64,000 nucleotides of DNA from Paenibacillus sp. GP183. Its GTDB lineage: Bacteria > Bacillota > Bacilli > Paenibacillales > NBRC-103111. This document shows positions 42,661 through 51,371 of this stretch, in pieces. A program made the translations under genes and the position numbers. Below the pieces are notes generated by a model, which ran no database searches, was not told the origin of the DNA, and was given only the letters and a program-made list of their open reading frames with translations. The stretch spans positions 1,922,001-1,986,000 of the forward strand of contig NZ_FNSW01000001.1 in assembly GCF_900104695.1 (NCBI RefSeq), read 5' to 3'. Positions within the stretch are counted from its first letter, which is position 1; each line of letters opens with the position of its first letter.

Positions 42661-43959
42661 TTATTCGGGTATCACGGCGGATTCTTGTTCCAAATAAAGA
42701 TATTTGGCTTTCTCATCATAGGCAATCAGTTCCGCATATCTCCCCCAGTCTATAAGAATGTCCAATTGATGCATAGCCTCTTCCGAGCCAAAATGCTTCT
42801 CGAAAATCTCGACAAAAAATTCCCGCTCCATTTTGTTGTTGGACTTCGATTGTAAAATCCAAATGATTTTCTCCATTGTGGGAACATGCTGCAGCACCTG
42901 ATCTTTGAAGATCTCTTTTCGCTCCAGTACACTTGCGTCTGCAAATTGACGACCGATTGCCGTTAATTCGATATCTCCCTGATGGATAGAAGCAAATTGC
43001 AGCATCTGCGCGGCCTCTACAAGAGGTAAGAAATCTTCCAGATCCAGACTAAACTGATCCGCTAATTTATATAAGTCCACCTTTTCACCCAAATCATCAA
43101 TCAATTCAATGAAACCTGTTAATGCGCCTGCAGGTACTTTCTGAATTTTTTCAATCTTTTTCTTGTGTTCTTCGGGTTGGTCCGTGTGTTTTAACTCCCT
43201 ATGCGTCAAAATGGAATAAATTTTATCGACCAGCCCAGTAAAATGTACCTCTTGTTTATCACGCCAATGAGGCATGAGGATAGGAATATCCGCGATAATC
43301 CGGGCTGGATCTCTAGAAAGCACGATGGCCCGGTCAGACATGTACACCGCTTCCTCAATACTGTGCGTCACCATAATGATGGATTTTGTCGGAATTTTTT
43401 TCTCAGTCCACAGCTCCAATAAATCCCGCTTCAAATTTTCTGCCGTCAGGACATCAAGTGCTGAGAATGGTTCATCCATGAGTAAAATGTCGGGTTCCAT
43501 GACCAAAGCACGGCCAATGCCTACTCGCTGCCGCATACCTCCAGATAATTCTTTCGGATAAGCACCCTCAAAACCATCAAGTCCAACCATATCTATAATA
43601 GAAAGAGCTTTGTGCATTTTCTCTTTATCTCTTAAACGTTTATTCTCAAGACCAAGCTTTACATTTTCCAGCACAGTTAACCAAGGAAACAAGGCAAAGG
43701 ATTGAAATACCATGCCAACGCCTGAATTTGTTCCTTGGATGGATTGGCCATTGTAGATGACTGAGCCTTGCGAAGGAGATACCAAACCTGCAATAATTCG
43801 CAGCAATGTTGATTTCCCAGAACCAGATGGGCCTAGTATAGAAACAAACTCTCCCTCTGAAATTTTCAATTGAATATCTTCCAATATGCTGACATTTGCT
43901 TGATTAGGCAAATCATATCGTTTGCAGATTTGCTGCAGTTCAATAAGCGTTTTTTTCAT
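42661..43959 (-). CDS. ABC transporter ATPase with C-terminal AAA-associated domain (NitT/TauT type)
   Basis: 432 aa. ATPase domain: Walker A GPSGSGKST, Q-loop VFQSFALFPWL, signature LSGGMRQRV and Walker B DILLMDEPFSALD, all intact. A further 170 residues form the AAA-associated domain found in a subgroup of nitrate/sulfonate-type ATPases (FIELIDDLGEKVDLYKLADQ region). The ATG follows GAGGTGAACC, 8 nt after the permease gene, which is its partner. No binding-protein gene is nearby. Confidence 0.92.
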   Translation of the reverse strand: MKKTLIELQQICKRYDLPNQANVSILEDIQLKISEGEFVSILGPSGSGKSTLLRIIAGLVSPSQGSVIYNGQSIQGTNSGVGMVFQSFALFPWLTVLENVKLGLENKRLRDKEKMHKALSIIDMVGLDGFEGAYPKELSGGMRQRVGIGRALVMEPDILLMDEPFSALDVLTAENLKRDLLELWTEKKIPTKSIIMVTHSIEEAVYMSDRAIVLSRDPARIIADIPILMPHWRDKQEVHFTGLVDKIYSILTHRELKHTDQPEEHKKKIEKIQKVPAGALTGFIELIDDLGEKVDLYKLADQFSLDLEDFLPLVEAAQMLQFASIHQGDIELTAIGRQFADASVLERKEIFKDQVLQHVPTMEKIIWILQSKSNNKMEREFFVEIFEKHFGSEEAMHQLDILIDWGRYAELIAYDEKAKYLYLEQESAVIPE

Positions 43960-43967
43960 GGTTCACC

Positions 43968-45689
43968 TCATTCCAAATGGTATTTCTTCTCTGCTATAGT
44001 GTACAGCTTTCGCCATATCAAGCGATTAACGAACACAACCAACAGACACATCACAATAATCCCCCAAATAATTTCCGGCCAATTTCCCTTAGTCGTTGCT
44101 TGAGCGATAAACGATCCCAATCCCGATGCTTCCAACGTATGGTTCCTCCATGAAACGATCTCGGAGACAATGCTTGCATTCCAAGCGCCTCCACTTGCTG
44201 TAATACAGCCAGTGACCATAAAAGGAAAAACTCCTGGAAGGATTAGCCTTTTCCAAGTTTGCCACCTCGTCAATTTCAAGACTGCAGCTGCTTCTTTGAG
44301 ATCAGAAGGTATAGACATAGCTCCAGCTATTACATTGAAAAGAATGTACCATTGTGTTCCTAGCATCATGAGAGGGATTGCCCCCCATTCCATGTTAATA
44401 CCGAGTTGTAAATATATAATGGTAAAGAACGGAAATGTCATGTTCGCTGGAAAAGAAGCCAAAATTTGAACAACAGGCTGGGCAATTTTTGAAAAACGTG
44501 GGTTCATTCCTATGAATACTCCAATGGGAAGCGTCCATAGAGCGGCCAACAGCGTAGACAAAAACACTCGTAATGCCGTGAGTAGACCTAGTATAACCAC
44601 ATGAAAAACTTCATACCAGCTTAATTTAGCGATCTCTAAAATACCTTCGTAAACGAGTTTCGAGACGAATATACTTCCAATGATCCCTACTGTCCATTTC
44701 ATCATTCTCTTGAGGAGTAATGGTGTTGGCGGTAATTGAACACTTGTGCCTGTTTCAATCAGCCTGATCATGGAATCATGAACAATAGTCGTTACTTTGC
44801 GATTCACCCATTGAACAAAACGAGCTCGTTTGAGAATGTCAAACACCCAAGAAGTTGGCATTTCAATGGCTTCCGTCTGTTCGTTTTTGAATTTTTGTGT
44901 CCAAGCGACAACGGACTTCCAGAATAACTGATCGACGGCAATGATCATGATGACCATAGTAATGATAGAATATGCGATTGCGCTGCTGTTTCCTTGGTCT
45001 GCTGCCATTGCCATGTATGATCCTATACCGGGTAAATGGATATCCTGATTCAATACGCTAATGGATTCGCTTGCCGCGAGAAAAAACCATCCCCCGCCGA
45101 ATGACATCATGCTGTTCCATACCAATCCGATCATGGAAAATGGAACCTCCAACTTGGTAAAACGAGTCCAAACACCCAACCGATGAATCTTGGAAGCTTC
45201 ATTCAAATCGCGGGGAATTGTCGAAAGCGAATGATAAAAACTAAACGTCATATTCCAGACCTGACCGGTGAATATTGCAAAAATCGATGCACATTCAACT
45301 CCGAGCAGATTCCCCGGAAACAAAGCCATAAAAGCTATGACTGTTGCTGTGAGGAAGCCCAGCACAGGTACGGACTGTAAAATATCAATAGCCGGGATCA
45401 TGAATTTTTCTGCCGTACGATTGTACGCCGCGATATGTCCGTAAACAAATGTAAAAATGAGTGATGCGCCAAAAGCAATAAACATTCGAAGCAGAGAACG
45501 TCCTGCATAATAAGGCAGCCATATGGGATCCAGGCTCAAGGTTGGCTGATGTTCTTGAGAGAGCGGTACTCGCATGCCTGAACCCAGTTTGGCAGCAGCA
45601 TACAGAACGGACAGCAGCAGGAAAATCACAACGATATCCGCCCAACCAAATTTATTTTTGTGATTCATTGCAATGAACAAACCTTTCAT
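43968..45689 (-). CDS. Fused double-domain ABC permease (NitT/TauT type)
   Basis: 573 aa, two BPD-type permease domains in one chain. The EAA-like loops are DLNEASKIHRLGVWTRFTKL (about residue 200) and DLKEAAAVLKLTRWQTWKRL (about residue 480), separated by a cytoplasmic linker. One chain can therefore form the whole transmembrane pore with the ATPase dimer. The substrate is unknown. The ATG follows AGGAGCGGAATACC. It heads the operon behind a long structured leader. Confidence 0.9.
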   Translation of the reverse strand: MKGLFIAMNHKNKFGWADIVVIFLLLSVLYAAAKLGSGMRVPLSQEHQPTLSLDPIWLPYYAGRSLLRMFIAFGASLIFTFVYGHIAAYNRTAEKFMIPAIDILQSVPVLGFLTATVIAFMALFPGNLLGVECASIFAIFTGQVWNMTFSFYHSLSTIPRDLNEASKIHRLGVWTRFTKLEVPFSMIGLVWNSMMSFGGGWFFLAASESISVLNQDIHLPGIGSYMAMAADQGNSSAIAYSIITMVIMIIAVDQLFWKSVVAWTQKFKNEQTEAIEMPTSWVFDILKRARFVQWVNRKVTTIVHDSMIRLIETGTSVQLPPTPLLLKRMMKWTVGIIGSIFVSKLVYEGILEIAKLSWYEVFHVVILGLLTALRVFLSTLLAALWTLPIGVFIGMNPRFSKIAQPVVQILASFPANMTFPFFTIIYLQLGINMEWGAIPLMMLGTQWYILFNVIAGAMSIPSDLKEAAAVLKLTRWQTWKRLILPGVFPFMVTGCITASGGAWNASIVSEIVSWRNHTLEASGLGSFIAQATTKGNWPEIIWGIIVMCLLVVFVNRLIWRKLYTIAEKKYHLE

Positions 45690-45967
45690 GGTATTCCGCT
45701 CCTGTCAATTAAATAAACTCTCCTCTGCTTGAAGCAGGGAGAGTTTCTGAAGATCATTCCATCAATGTTGGAGTCAGTTACATTACTCAGCCTAGACCCA
45801 TTGGGGGCAAACTGAAAATGGACAGACTTCCTCTATCATTGAGGAAGAAAAGTCAGTGTTCCTGCTTATAGAAACTACAACAATGTTCAACAATTTACAC
45901 ATTCGACTGCTTCCGTCCATTTTTCAGTTCCCCCCTTCCTAAATACAATTAAAAAAGCCCAAAGTTC
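45690..45967 (-). promoter_or_regulatory. Structured 5' leader of the ABC-CorA-FUSC operon (riboswitch-like, class unknown)
   Basis: The transcript from the promoter below has a leader of roughly 280 nt. GGGGG-AA-CTGAAAAATGGAC (45915-45935) pairs with GTCCATTTTCAGTTTGCCCCC (45803-45823). Inside is a perfect hairpin CTTCCTC/GAGGAAG (45827-45847). A terminator-like hairpin, AAACTCTCC...GGAGAGTTT (45715-45746), ends just before the ribosome binding site. It does not match any riboswitch consensus I could recall. Confidence 0.6.
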
Positions 45968-45973
45968 AGATGT

Positions 45974-46002
45974 ATAGTACTCCCGCAATCCCAGGTTGTC
46001 AA
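45974..46002 (-). promoter_or_regulatory. Sigma-A promoter of the ABC-CorA-FUSC operon
   Basis: TTGACA (45997-46002), a 17-bp spacer, then TACTAT (45974-45979). The -35 is perfect and the spacing optimal. Confidence 0.8.
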
Positions 46003-46514
46003 GCAAAAAACTTCCTTTGTTTAGTAAAATAAGTTTTTAATCTTATTTTAATGTTTCTTCTAATTTTCCTGTATAAGATTAGAGAGATAGTAAACCTATA
46101 AAAGTGGTGAAACAGTTGCTTGTTAAATTGAAAAATCTGGATATCCCTATTTTATTCATATTAGCCTGCTTCTTGGTCATCAGTACATTTGTCATATACA
46201 GTGCGACCTATGGAACCAAATATCAGGGTTTGCACATCAACAATGCTGTAATGTTTCTAGTTTTACTCATACCTATGCTTCTTATAGCATGTATGGATTA
46301 TAGAATAGTTGTCCGTCACTTATCTTGGATTTTATACGGAATATCCATCCTTCTCCTCGTGTATGTCATGTTTAAAGGGATGACCATCAATGGCTCCCGA
46401 CGATGGATCAATCTGGGTATCATGCAATTTCAACCGTCAGAGTTGGCCAAAGTTTCTGTGATCCTCTTGGCAGCAAAACTGCTTGAAAAAAGAAACGGAG
46501 ATACTTTGCATTTA

Positions 46515-46522
46515 TTTAAAGA
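46515..46522. repeat. Target-site duplication, left copy
   Basis: TTTAAAGA at 46515-46522 is repeated at 47541-47548, directly abutting the ends of the insertion. Eight bases is the IS1595-family size. Confidence 0.93.
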
Positions 46523-46551
46523 TTTGAATATCAAGTTGTTTCAGCAAGGTC

Positions 46552-46580
46552 TTTAAATACGAACATTTGTTTGATATAAT
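46552..46580 (+). promoter_or_regulatory. Transposase promoter
   Basis: TATAAT at 46575-46580 with TTTAAA (weak -35) 17 bp upstream at 46552-46557. Confidence 0.6.
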
Positions 46581-46599
46581 AAATACAAACGAATGTTCG
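46560..46599. promoter_or_regulatory. Two LexA/DinR-type SOS boxes flanking the transposase -10
   Basis: CGAAC-ATTT-GTTTG (46560-46573) and CAAAC-GAAT-GTTCG (46586-46599) each match the Gram-positive CGAAC-N4-GTTCG box at 9 of 10 conserved positions. The TATAAT lies between them, so LexA binding would block the promoter. Confidence 0.6.
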
Positions 46600-46611
46600 G
46601 GAGTGATTGGC

Positions 46612-47513
46612 GTGGCTCAACAAGAAACGATGACGCTTAAGAGGTTTCAAGAGAAGTTTAATACGGAACAAGCATGTCACGATCATCTGTTCCAGATTCG
46701 TTGGCCCGAAGGGTTTTGCTGTCCGAAATGCCAAAGCCAATCGTTCTATTTCCTAGAGACGCGGAAGCTTTACCAGTGTGTGGCTTGTAAGCATCAAACT
46801 TCCGTGACGGCCGGTACCATTATGCATAAAACGCACACGCCTTTGTTGACATGGTTTTGGGTGATCTTTTTAATCGCCCATGATAAACGCGGCATCTCTG
46901 CAACCTATATCGCTCGAGAACTTGAATTGACCTATCCGACAGCCTGGTTGCTCCTTCAGAAAGTCAGGAAAGCTATGGGTGATCGCGATGCCAACTATCG
47001 ACTGGCCGGCTTGGTTGAACTCGATGATGCCTTCTTTGGCGCACCAACAGAAGGCGGCAAACGCGGTCGTGGCACCGAACAAACGCCCGTGCTCGTAGGT
47101 GTTTCACTCAACAAACAGGGAGCACCGCAATACGTCAAAATGCAAGTGATTCCGGATGTAAAAGGGAAAACGCTGATCGATTTTGCACAGCGTCATATCG
47201 AACCCGGCGCAACGATCAGCAGCGACGCTTACCATTCTTACAACGCGCTTGCGAAAGAATACAACCATCAGCCGCTCAAATTCAACGTCAAAGAAAACCC
47301 GGATCATTTGAAGTGGCTTCATACGATGATCTCAAACGCCAAGCTTTTATTGGCGGTACGTTTCACGGCTTGGCACCTAAGCATCTGCAAGCCTACTTGA
47401 ATGAATTTTGCTTCCGTACCAACCGCAGACAGTTTGAAGGACAACTGTTCAATCGGCTTTTATCTGCTTGTATTTCTACCGATACCATTACTTACCAGGA
47501 ACTTACCATATGA
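46612..47513 (+). pseudogene. IS1595-family transposase, frameshifted
   Basis: The GTG start at 46612 follows GGGAGTGATTGGC. The N-terminus has a zinc ribbon (CCPKCQ and CVAC). The catalytic domain shows VELDDAFFG, SSDAYHSYN and HTMISNAK, the DDNK arrangement of IS1595. At about 47340 the frame is lost: ISNAK should continue into AFIGGTFHGLAPKHLQ, which lies in the -1 frame and runs to 47513. One missing base explains it, so this copy is probably inactive unless frameshifting occurs. Confidence 0.9.
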
Positions 47514-47540
47514 CGATGCGGAGCTAACTTGATATTCAAA

Positions 47541-47548
47541 TTTAAAGA
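47541..47548. repeat. Target-site duplication, right copy
   Basis: TTTAAAGA, identical to 46515-46522. Joining the flanks at this copy gives LHLFKDILPIGLL in frame. Confidence 0.93.
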
Positions 47549-48303
47549 TATCCTTCCCATTGGGCTGCTTATAACAGTGCCCTTTTTTATTGTGCTTACC
47601 CAACCCGATCTCGGAACCTCCATTGTGTTTGTTTGTATTTTTTTAGGGATGCTATGGATTGGGAATGTACGAGTAACCCATTCGATCATAGGACTTGTTG
47701 GATTAGCTAGTATGATCGCAGGGATCACAGCTTTATATTTTTATGATTTCAGTCTGTTTTCCAAAATTGTAAAGCCTCATCAGCTGCACCGTATCCAAAC
47801 CTTCTTGAATCCAGCGAGTGATCCCAATCAAAGCTGGCACGTATTGAATTCAATCAAAGCTGTGGGCACAGGACAGTTTTTAGGCGAGGGATTCAAACAC
47901 GGGAAGTTCGTACAAGCTGGTTACATTCCATACGACTATGCAGACTCTATATTTGTCGTCATTGGAGAGGAGTTTGGATTTGCGGGCTCGACTGTCCTTA
48001 TTCTCTTATACTTTATTCTCATCTATCAATTAATCAAAATCGCGATGGATTGTAACGATTTGTCTGGGACTTATGTTGTGATTGGGGTAATATCCATGTT
48101 CACACTGCAAATATTCGAAAACATAGCCATGCATACCGGGCTGATGCCGCTAACGGGAATTGCTTTGCCTTTTATCAGTTACGGCGGAAGCTCACTCATG
48201 ACGAACATGATTTCCATTGGTTTAGTCCTAAGTATTAAGATTCATGGAAAGAAACCTTTTTAGTTCGGAGATTAACCAAAAATAAGAAGAAGGGGGAAAC
48301 GAA

Positions 48304-49437
48304 ATGACTGCCGTAAAGAGAGGAAAACCTGACTTTCTCTTTCTTTTTCTGACCTTTTTGCTGGTATCTTTTGGTTTAGTCATGGTTTTTAGTGCAAGTG
48401 CAGCAACATCCATCATGAGGTACCATAGTGCTTGGTACTTTGAAAAAAAACAATCCGTTTGGGCCATAATCGGAGTGATTTCAATGTTCATTTTTATGAA
48501 TATTCATTATAAAAAATTTGAAAAATGGGTCAAGATCTTATTTTTGGGTAGTCTTATTCTTTTAATACTCGTCGTAATTGTAGGTACGAATATTAACGGT
48601 CATAAAAGCTGGTTCGGTATAGGACCCTTTGGGGTTCAACCAACTGAATTGGCTAAAATTGCTTTAGTGCTTTATATAGCTGCCTTAATCCATAAAAAAG
48701 GTGAAAAATTTCAGCAATTTAAAAAGGGACTCTTACCCGTTATTCTTCTTATGGGTTTAGTAGCTGGGCTCATCATGCTTCAACCTGATATTGGCTCTGT
48801 TATTGTCATTCTTCTGGGTACCTCGATAGTTATTATTGTTGGCGGGGCTAATTCCAAGCATTTGCTAGCCATATTATTATGTGTTTCCCCAATAGCCTTG
48901 ATAATCGTTTTGGCCAAAAGCTATCGAATACAAAGATTTACTTCTTTTTTGCATCCGTGGACCGATCCACAAGGAACCTCCTATCAGCTTGTACAATCCT
49001 TGTATGCTTTTGGACATGGTGGAATTACTGGAACAGGATTTGGACTAGGCATAGAAAAGAATTTTTATCTGCCCGAAGCGCATACTGATTTTATTTTTTC
49101 AGTAATTGGAGAAGAATTTGGATTTATAGGAGACGCTATTTTTTTACTCATTTATGTATTGTTTTTATGGAGGGGCCTTCTAATTGCTGTTCGATGTGAG
49201 GATTTGTTTGGATGTTTGGCCGGAATAGGGATTATTTCTCTAATAGGGTTCCAGGCCCTGGTCAATTTAGGGGGAGTCACCGGCAGTATTCCTATAACGG
49301 GAATACCACTTCCATTTATAAGCTACGGCGGTTCCTCCTTGCTGATAAGCTTAACAAGCATTGGGATTTTACTAAGCATCTCGCGAGAAAAAGAATCCAA
49401 ACCTGATTTACATAATCTTATTATTGAAAAACAATGA
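48304..49437 (+). CDS. FtsW/RodA/SpoVE-family SEDS peptidoglycan polymerase
   Basis: 377 aa, about ten helices. FGLVMVFSASAATSIMRYHS, FGVQPTELAKIALVLYIAAL, LMLQPDIGS-type (MLQPDIGSV), EAHTDFIFSVIGEEFGFIG and IPLPFISYGGSSLLISL are SEDS-family motifs, closest to FtsW/SpoVE by the EAHTDFIF segment. It polymerises glycan strands with a class B penicillin-binding protein, which is not encoded nearby. The ATG follows AAGAAGGGGGAAACGAA. It lies 40 bp after the broken paralogue, so the pair arose by duplication or formed a functional pair. Confidence 0.92.
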   Translation: MTAVKRGKPDFLFLFLTFLLVSFGLVMVFSASAATSIMRYHSAWYFEKKQSVWAIIGVISMFIFMNIHYKKFEKWVKILFLGSLILLILVVIVGTNINGHKSWFGIGPFGVQPTELAKIALVLYIAALIHKKGEKFQQFKKGLLPVILLMGLVAGLIMLQPDIGSVIVILLGTSIVIIVGGANSKHLLAILLCVSPIALIIVLAKSYRIQRFTSFLHPWTDPQGTSYQLVQSLYAFGHGGITGTGFGLGIEKNFYLPEAHTDFIFSVIGEEFGFIGDAIFLLIYVLFLWRGLLIAVRCEDLFGCLAGIGIISLIGFQALVNLGGVTGSIPITGIPLPFISYGGSSLLISLTSIGILLSISREKESKPDLHNLIIEKQ

Positions 49438-49495
49438 GATAGTTTAATATACATTAGCTTCAAAAACCAAACGTACTAGGAGGAGAAAAAATCTT

Positions 49496-51301
49496 ATGCA
49501 TTTAAAACAAAAAATTCTTGGCTCTGCATTGAGCAGCCTGGTGATGACATCATCTGTTGCCATGGCTCCGGTAAGTGCTGATCGCTCTGTTACGAATTCA
49601 CCCGTCAAGCACACTGTCGTCATCTTTCAGGAAAATCGGACTTTTGATAACTACTGGGGGACTTATCCTTATGCTCCGGGATTTCACGCAATAAGCGGGA
49701 CTCCGCAAGATGTAGTTAATTTCAAGCATGTATCGGACAATGTTGTAAAGGATGTATCGGGCAATGTCTACAATCCTGATGATAACGGGAACCCGGTGTA
49801 TCCGTGGCATGATACGGGAAAAGCCAAAATTCAACAACCTGACGTCAACCATGGCTACGCTGACATGATCGCCATGGTGGATGGCGGAAAAATGGACAAG
49901 TTCTATACCATGAATTCCAAAGGGACCAATCCTACCCGCGGAAAACTATCCATGTCCTATTTTGATTACAATGAAATCCCGGCCTATTGGCAATACGCTC
50001 AACACTATGCTTTGGCCGACAACTATTTCCAACCTGTTTCCGGTCCTTCTACTCCAGGTGCCTTTTATTTAATAGCCGCTCAATCCGGCAATGGATCTGA
50101 CCCGGCTAACAATAATGTTCCTTCCTCGCAAATTACCAGTGATCCCAGTCCCAAAAACGGTCCGTTCGGCGGAGATAATCCAAAAGGACTTACGTACAAT
50201 CTCACATATAAAAACATCGGTGATGAACTCACAGCCAACAATCAATCTTGGGCATGGTATGCGGGTGGATGGGATGCTGCCAAAGCTAATCCCGGCTCTC
50301 CGGAAGCCTTAAAATATTCGCCGCATCATAATCCGTTTCAATATTTCCAGAATTATGAAGATGGTAAATATATTCAAAATTTAAAGGACTATACTCATTT
50401 TTCTCAGGACGTTGCGAACGGGACTCTGCCGACAGTTAGTTTTATAAAAGGCGGTTACGGTGACGATGAACATCCGGGATTAGGAAATCAAAGTACACCA
50501 TCCGCAGAAGATTTTACCGTCAAAACGATCAATCAAATCATGAATAGCCCTTACTGGAAAGACACGGCTATAATTGTCACTTACGACGAAGGCGGCGGGT
50601 TTTACGACCATGTTGCTCCACCTGAAGCTGTTAAAACTGCAGACGGTCTCATAGGAAACAGCACACGAGTTCCGGCATTAGTGATTTCGCCTTACTCAAA
50701 GCAAAACTATGTAAGCCATGTGCAGTATGATCATACGTCTATCTTGAAATTCCTTGAATGGAATTATAATTTGCCTGCATTAAACAATCGCGATAAAAAT
50801 GCCAACAATCTGCTGGATATGTTCGATTTTAAACATCCAAACGCTAAGCCGTATGTGTATCAACTAGGAGCCGCAGTGGATCCGAAAAGTGATTATTACC
50901 ATAACATCAACGGTGAAATTGACCTGAATGGCGCAAAAAAAGAGGACACAACCATTACCCTGATAAATAATGCCGACCGTACCGTACAAACGGCAAAATA
51001 TGGACAAACTCTTGCCTCCCAGTATGGGGACTTCGGTCTGACTGCGTTGGAAACCGCTAACGGTAAACTTCAGTATCATTTTCAAGTTCCAAGCGGTACT
51101 TTTATCGTTAAGGTACGCAGTGGAAATAACACATCAAGCGCAACTATAACAACAAACAGCGTTAACACGATGACTTACAATGGCGTAACCTTTTATAATG
51201 ATAAATCTGATCATAAGCTAGTACGCGGCAGCAACGGCAATAATGACAATAATGAAGACAGCAATGAAAATGTGAATGATGTTGACGATGGATCTAAATA
51301 A
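49496..51301 (+). CDS. Secreted phosphoesterase, phospholipase C/acid phosphatase family
   Basis: 601 aa. The signal peptide is cleaved near APVSA-DR. The domain begins HTVVIFQENRTFDNYWGTYP (metal-binding ENRTFD), then HALADNYF-like QHYALADNYFQPVSGPSTPG, FIKGGYGDDEHPG and ATIIVTYDEGGGFYDHV-type active-site elements (TYDEGGGFYDHVAPP, then RVPALVISPYSK). This is the PF04185 phosphoesterase family, which cleaves phospholipids or phosphomonoesters outside the cell. The C-terminus carries an extra beta-type domain and an Asn/Asp/Glu-rich tail. The ATG follows AGGAGGAG. A terminator follows. Confidence 0.92.
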   Translation: MHLKQKILGSALSSLVMTSSVAMAPVSADRSVTNSPVKHTVVIFQENRTFDNYWGTYPYAPGFHAISGTPQDVVNFKHVSDNVVKDVSGNVYNPDDNGNPVYPWHDTGKAKIQQPDVNHGYADMIAMVDGGKMDKFYTMNSKGTNPTRGKLSMSYFDYNEIPAYWQYAQHYALADNYFQPVSGPSTPGAFYLIAAQSGNGSDPANNNVPSSQITSDPSPKNGPFGGDNPKGLTYNLTYKNIGDELTANNQSWAWYAGGWDAAKANPGSPEALKYSPHHNPFQYFQNYEDGKYIQNLKDYTHFSQDVANGTLPTVSFIKGGYGDDEHPGLGNQSTPSAEDFTVKTINQIMNSPYWKDTAIIVTYDEGGGFYDHVAPPEAVKTADGLIGNSTRVPALVISPYSKQNYVSHVQYDHTSILKFLEWNYNLPALNNRDKNANNLLDMFDFKHPNAKPYVYQLGAAVDPKSDYYHNINGEIDLNGAKKEDTTITLINNADRTVQTAKYGQTLASQYGDFGLTALETANGKLQYHFQVPSGTFIVKVRSGNNTSSATITTNSVNTMTYNGVTFYNDKSDHKLVRGSNGNNDNNEDSNENVNDVDDGSK

Positions 51302-51304
51302 TCT

Positions 51305-51350
51305 AAAGCCTGGGAAGAGCCAACTATTTCCCAGGCTTTTCCCTTTTTTT
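51305..51350 (+). terminator. Terminator of the secreted phosphoesterase gene
   Basis: AAAGCCTGGGAA / TTCCCAGGCTTTT stem followed by CCCTTTTTTTT. Confidence 0.9.
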
Positions 51351-51371
51351 TGCAGTAATAAAGATAAAGGT

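Larger units (their letters stand above)
46523..47540 (+). mobile_element. IS1595-family insertion sequence, 1018 bp
   Basis: The terminal inverted repeats start TTTGAATATCAAGTT at both ends (15 bp identical, then imperfect to about 29 bp). An 8-bp target duplication flanks the element. It contains one transposase gene, now frameshifted, and a promoter with two LexA-like boxes. Inserted in an FtsW/RodA-family gene. Confidence 0.93.
46104..48263 (+). pseudogene. FtsW/RodA/SpoVE-family gene split by an IS1595 element
   Basis: The 5' part (46104-46522) encodes VKQLLVKLKNLDIPILFILA through RRWINLGIMQFQPSELAKVS. The 3' part (47541-48263) resumes at KDILPIGLLI and runs through LTQPDLGTS, VIGEEFGFAGS and PFISYGGSSL, a SEDS-family glycosyltransferase pattern. 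Removing the 1018-bp element plus one 8-bp target copy restores one frame of 377 aa, the same length as the intact paralogue next door. SEDS proteins polymerise peptidoglycan; this copy should be inactive. The start is probably GTG at 46104 or TTG at 46119. Confidence 0.93.

Noticed and set aside
45790-45810. M-box (Mg2+ riboswitch) assignment from CAATGGGTC in the leader
   Set aside because: Only this short string resembles the M-box; the GTTAGGTGAGGCTCC segment and other conserved parts are missing.
45803-45935. Miniature transposable element bounded by the 21-bp inverted repeat
   Set aside because: No target duplication is seen, and it sits precisely between a strong promoter and the operon start, so a leader RNA is favoured. 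Not fully excluded.
47300-47360. Programmed -1 frameshift in the transposase
   Set aside because: No canonical slippery heptamer (X XXY YYZ) at the junction, and IS1595 transposases are normally one uninterrupted frame.
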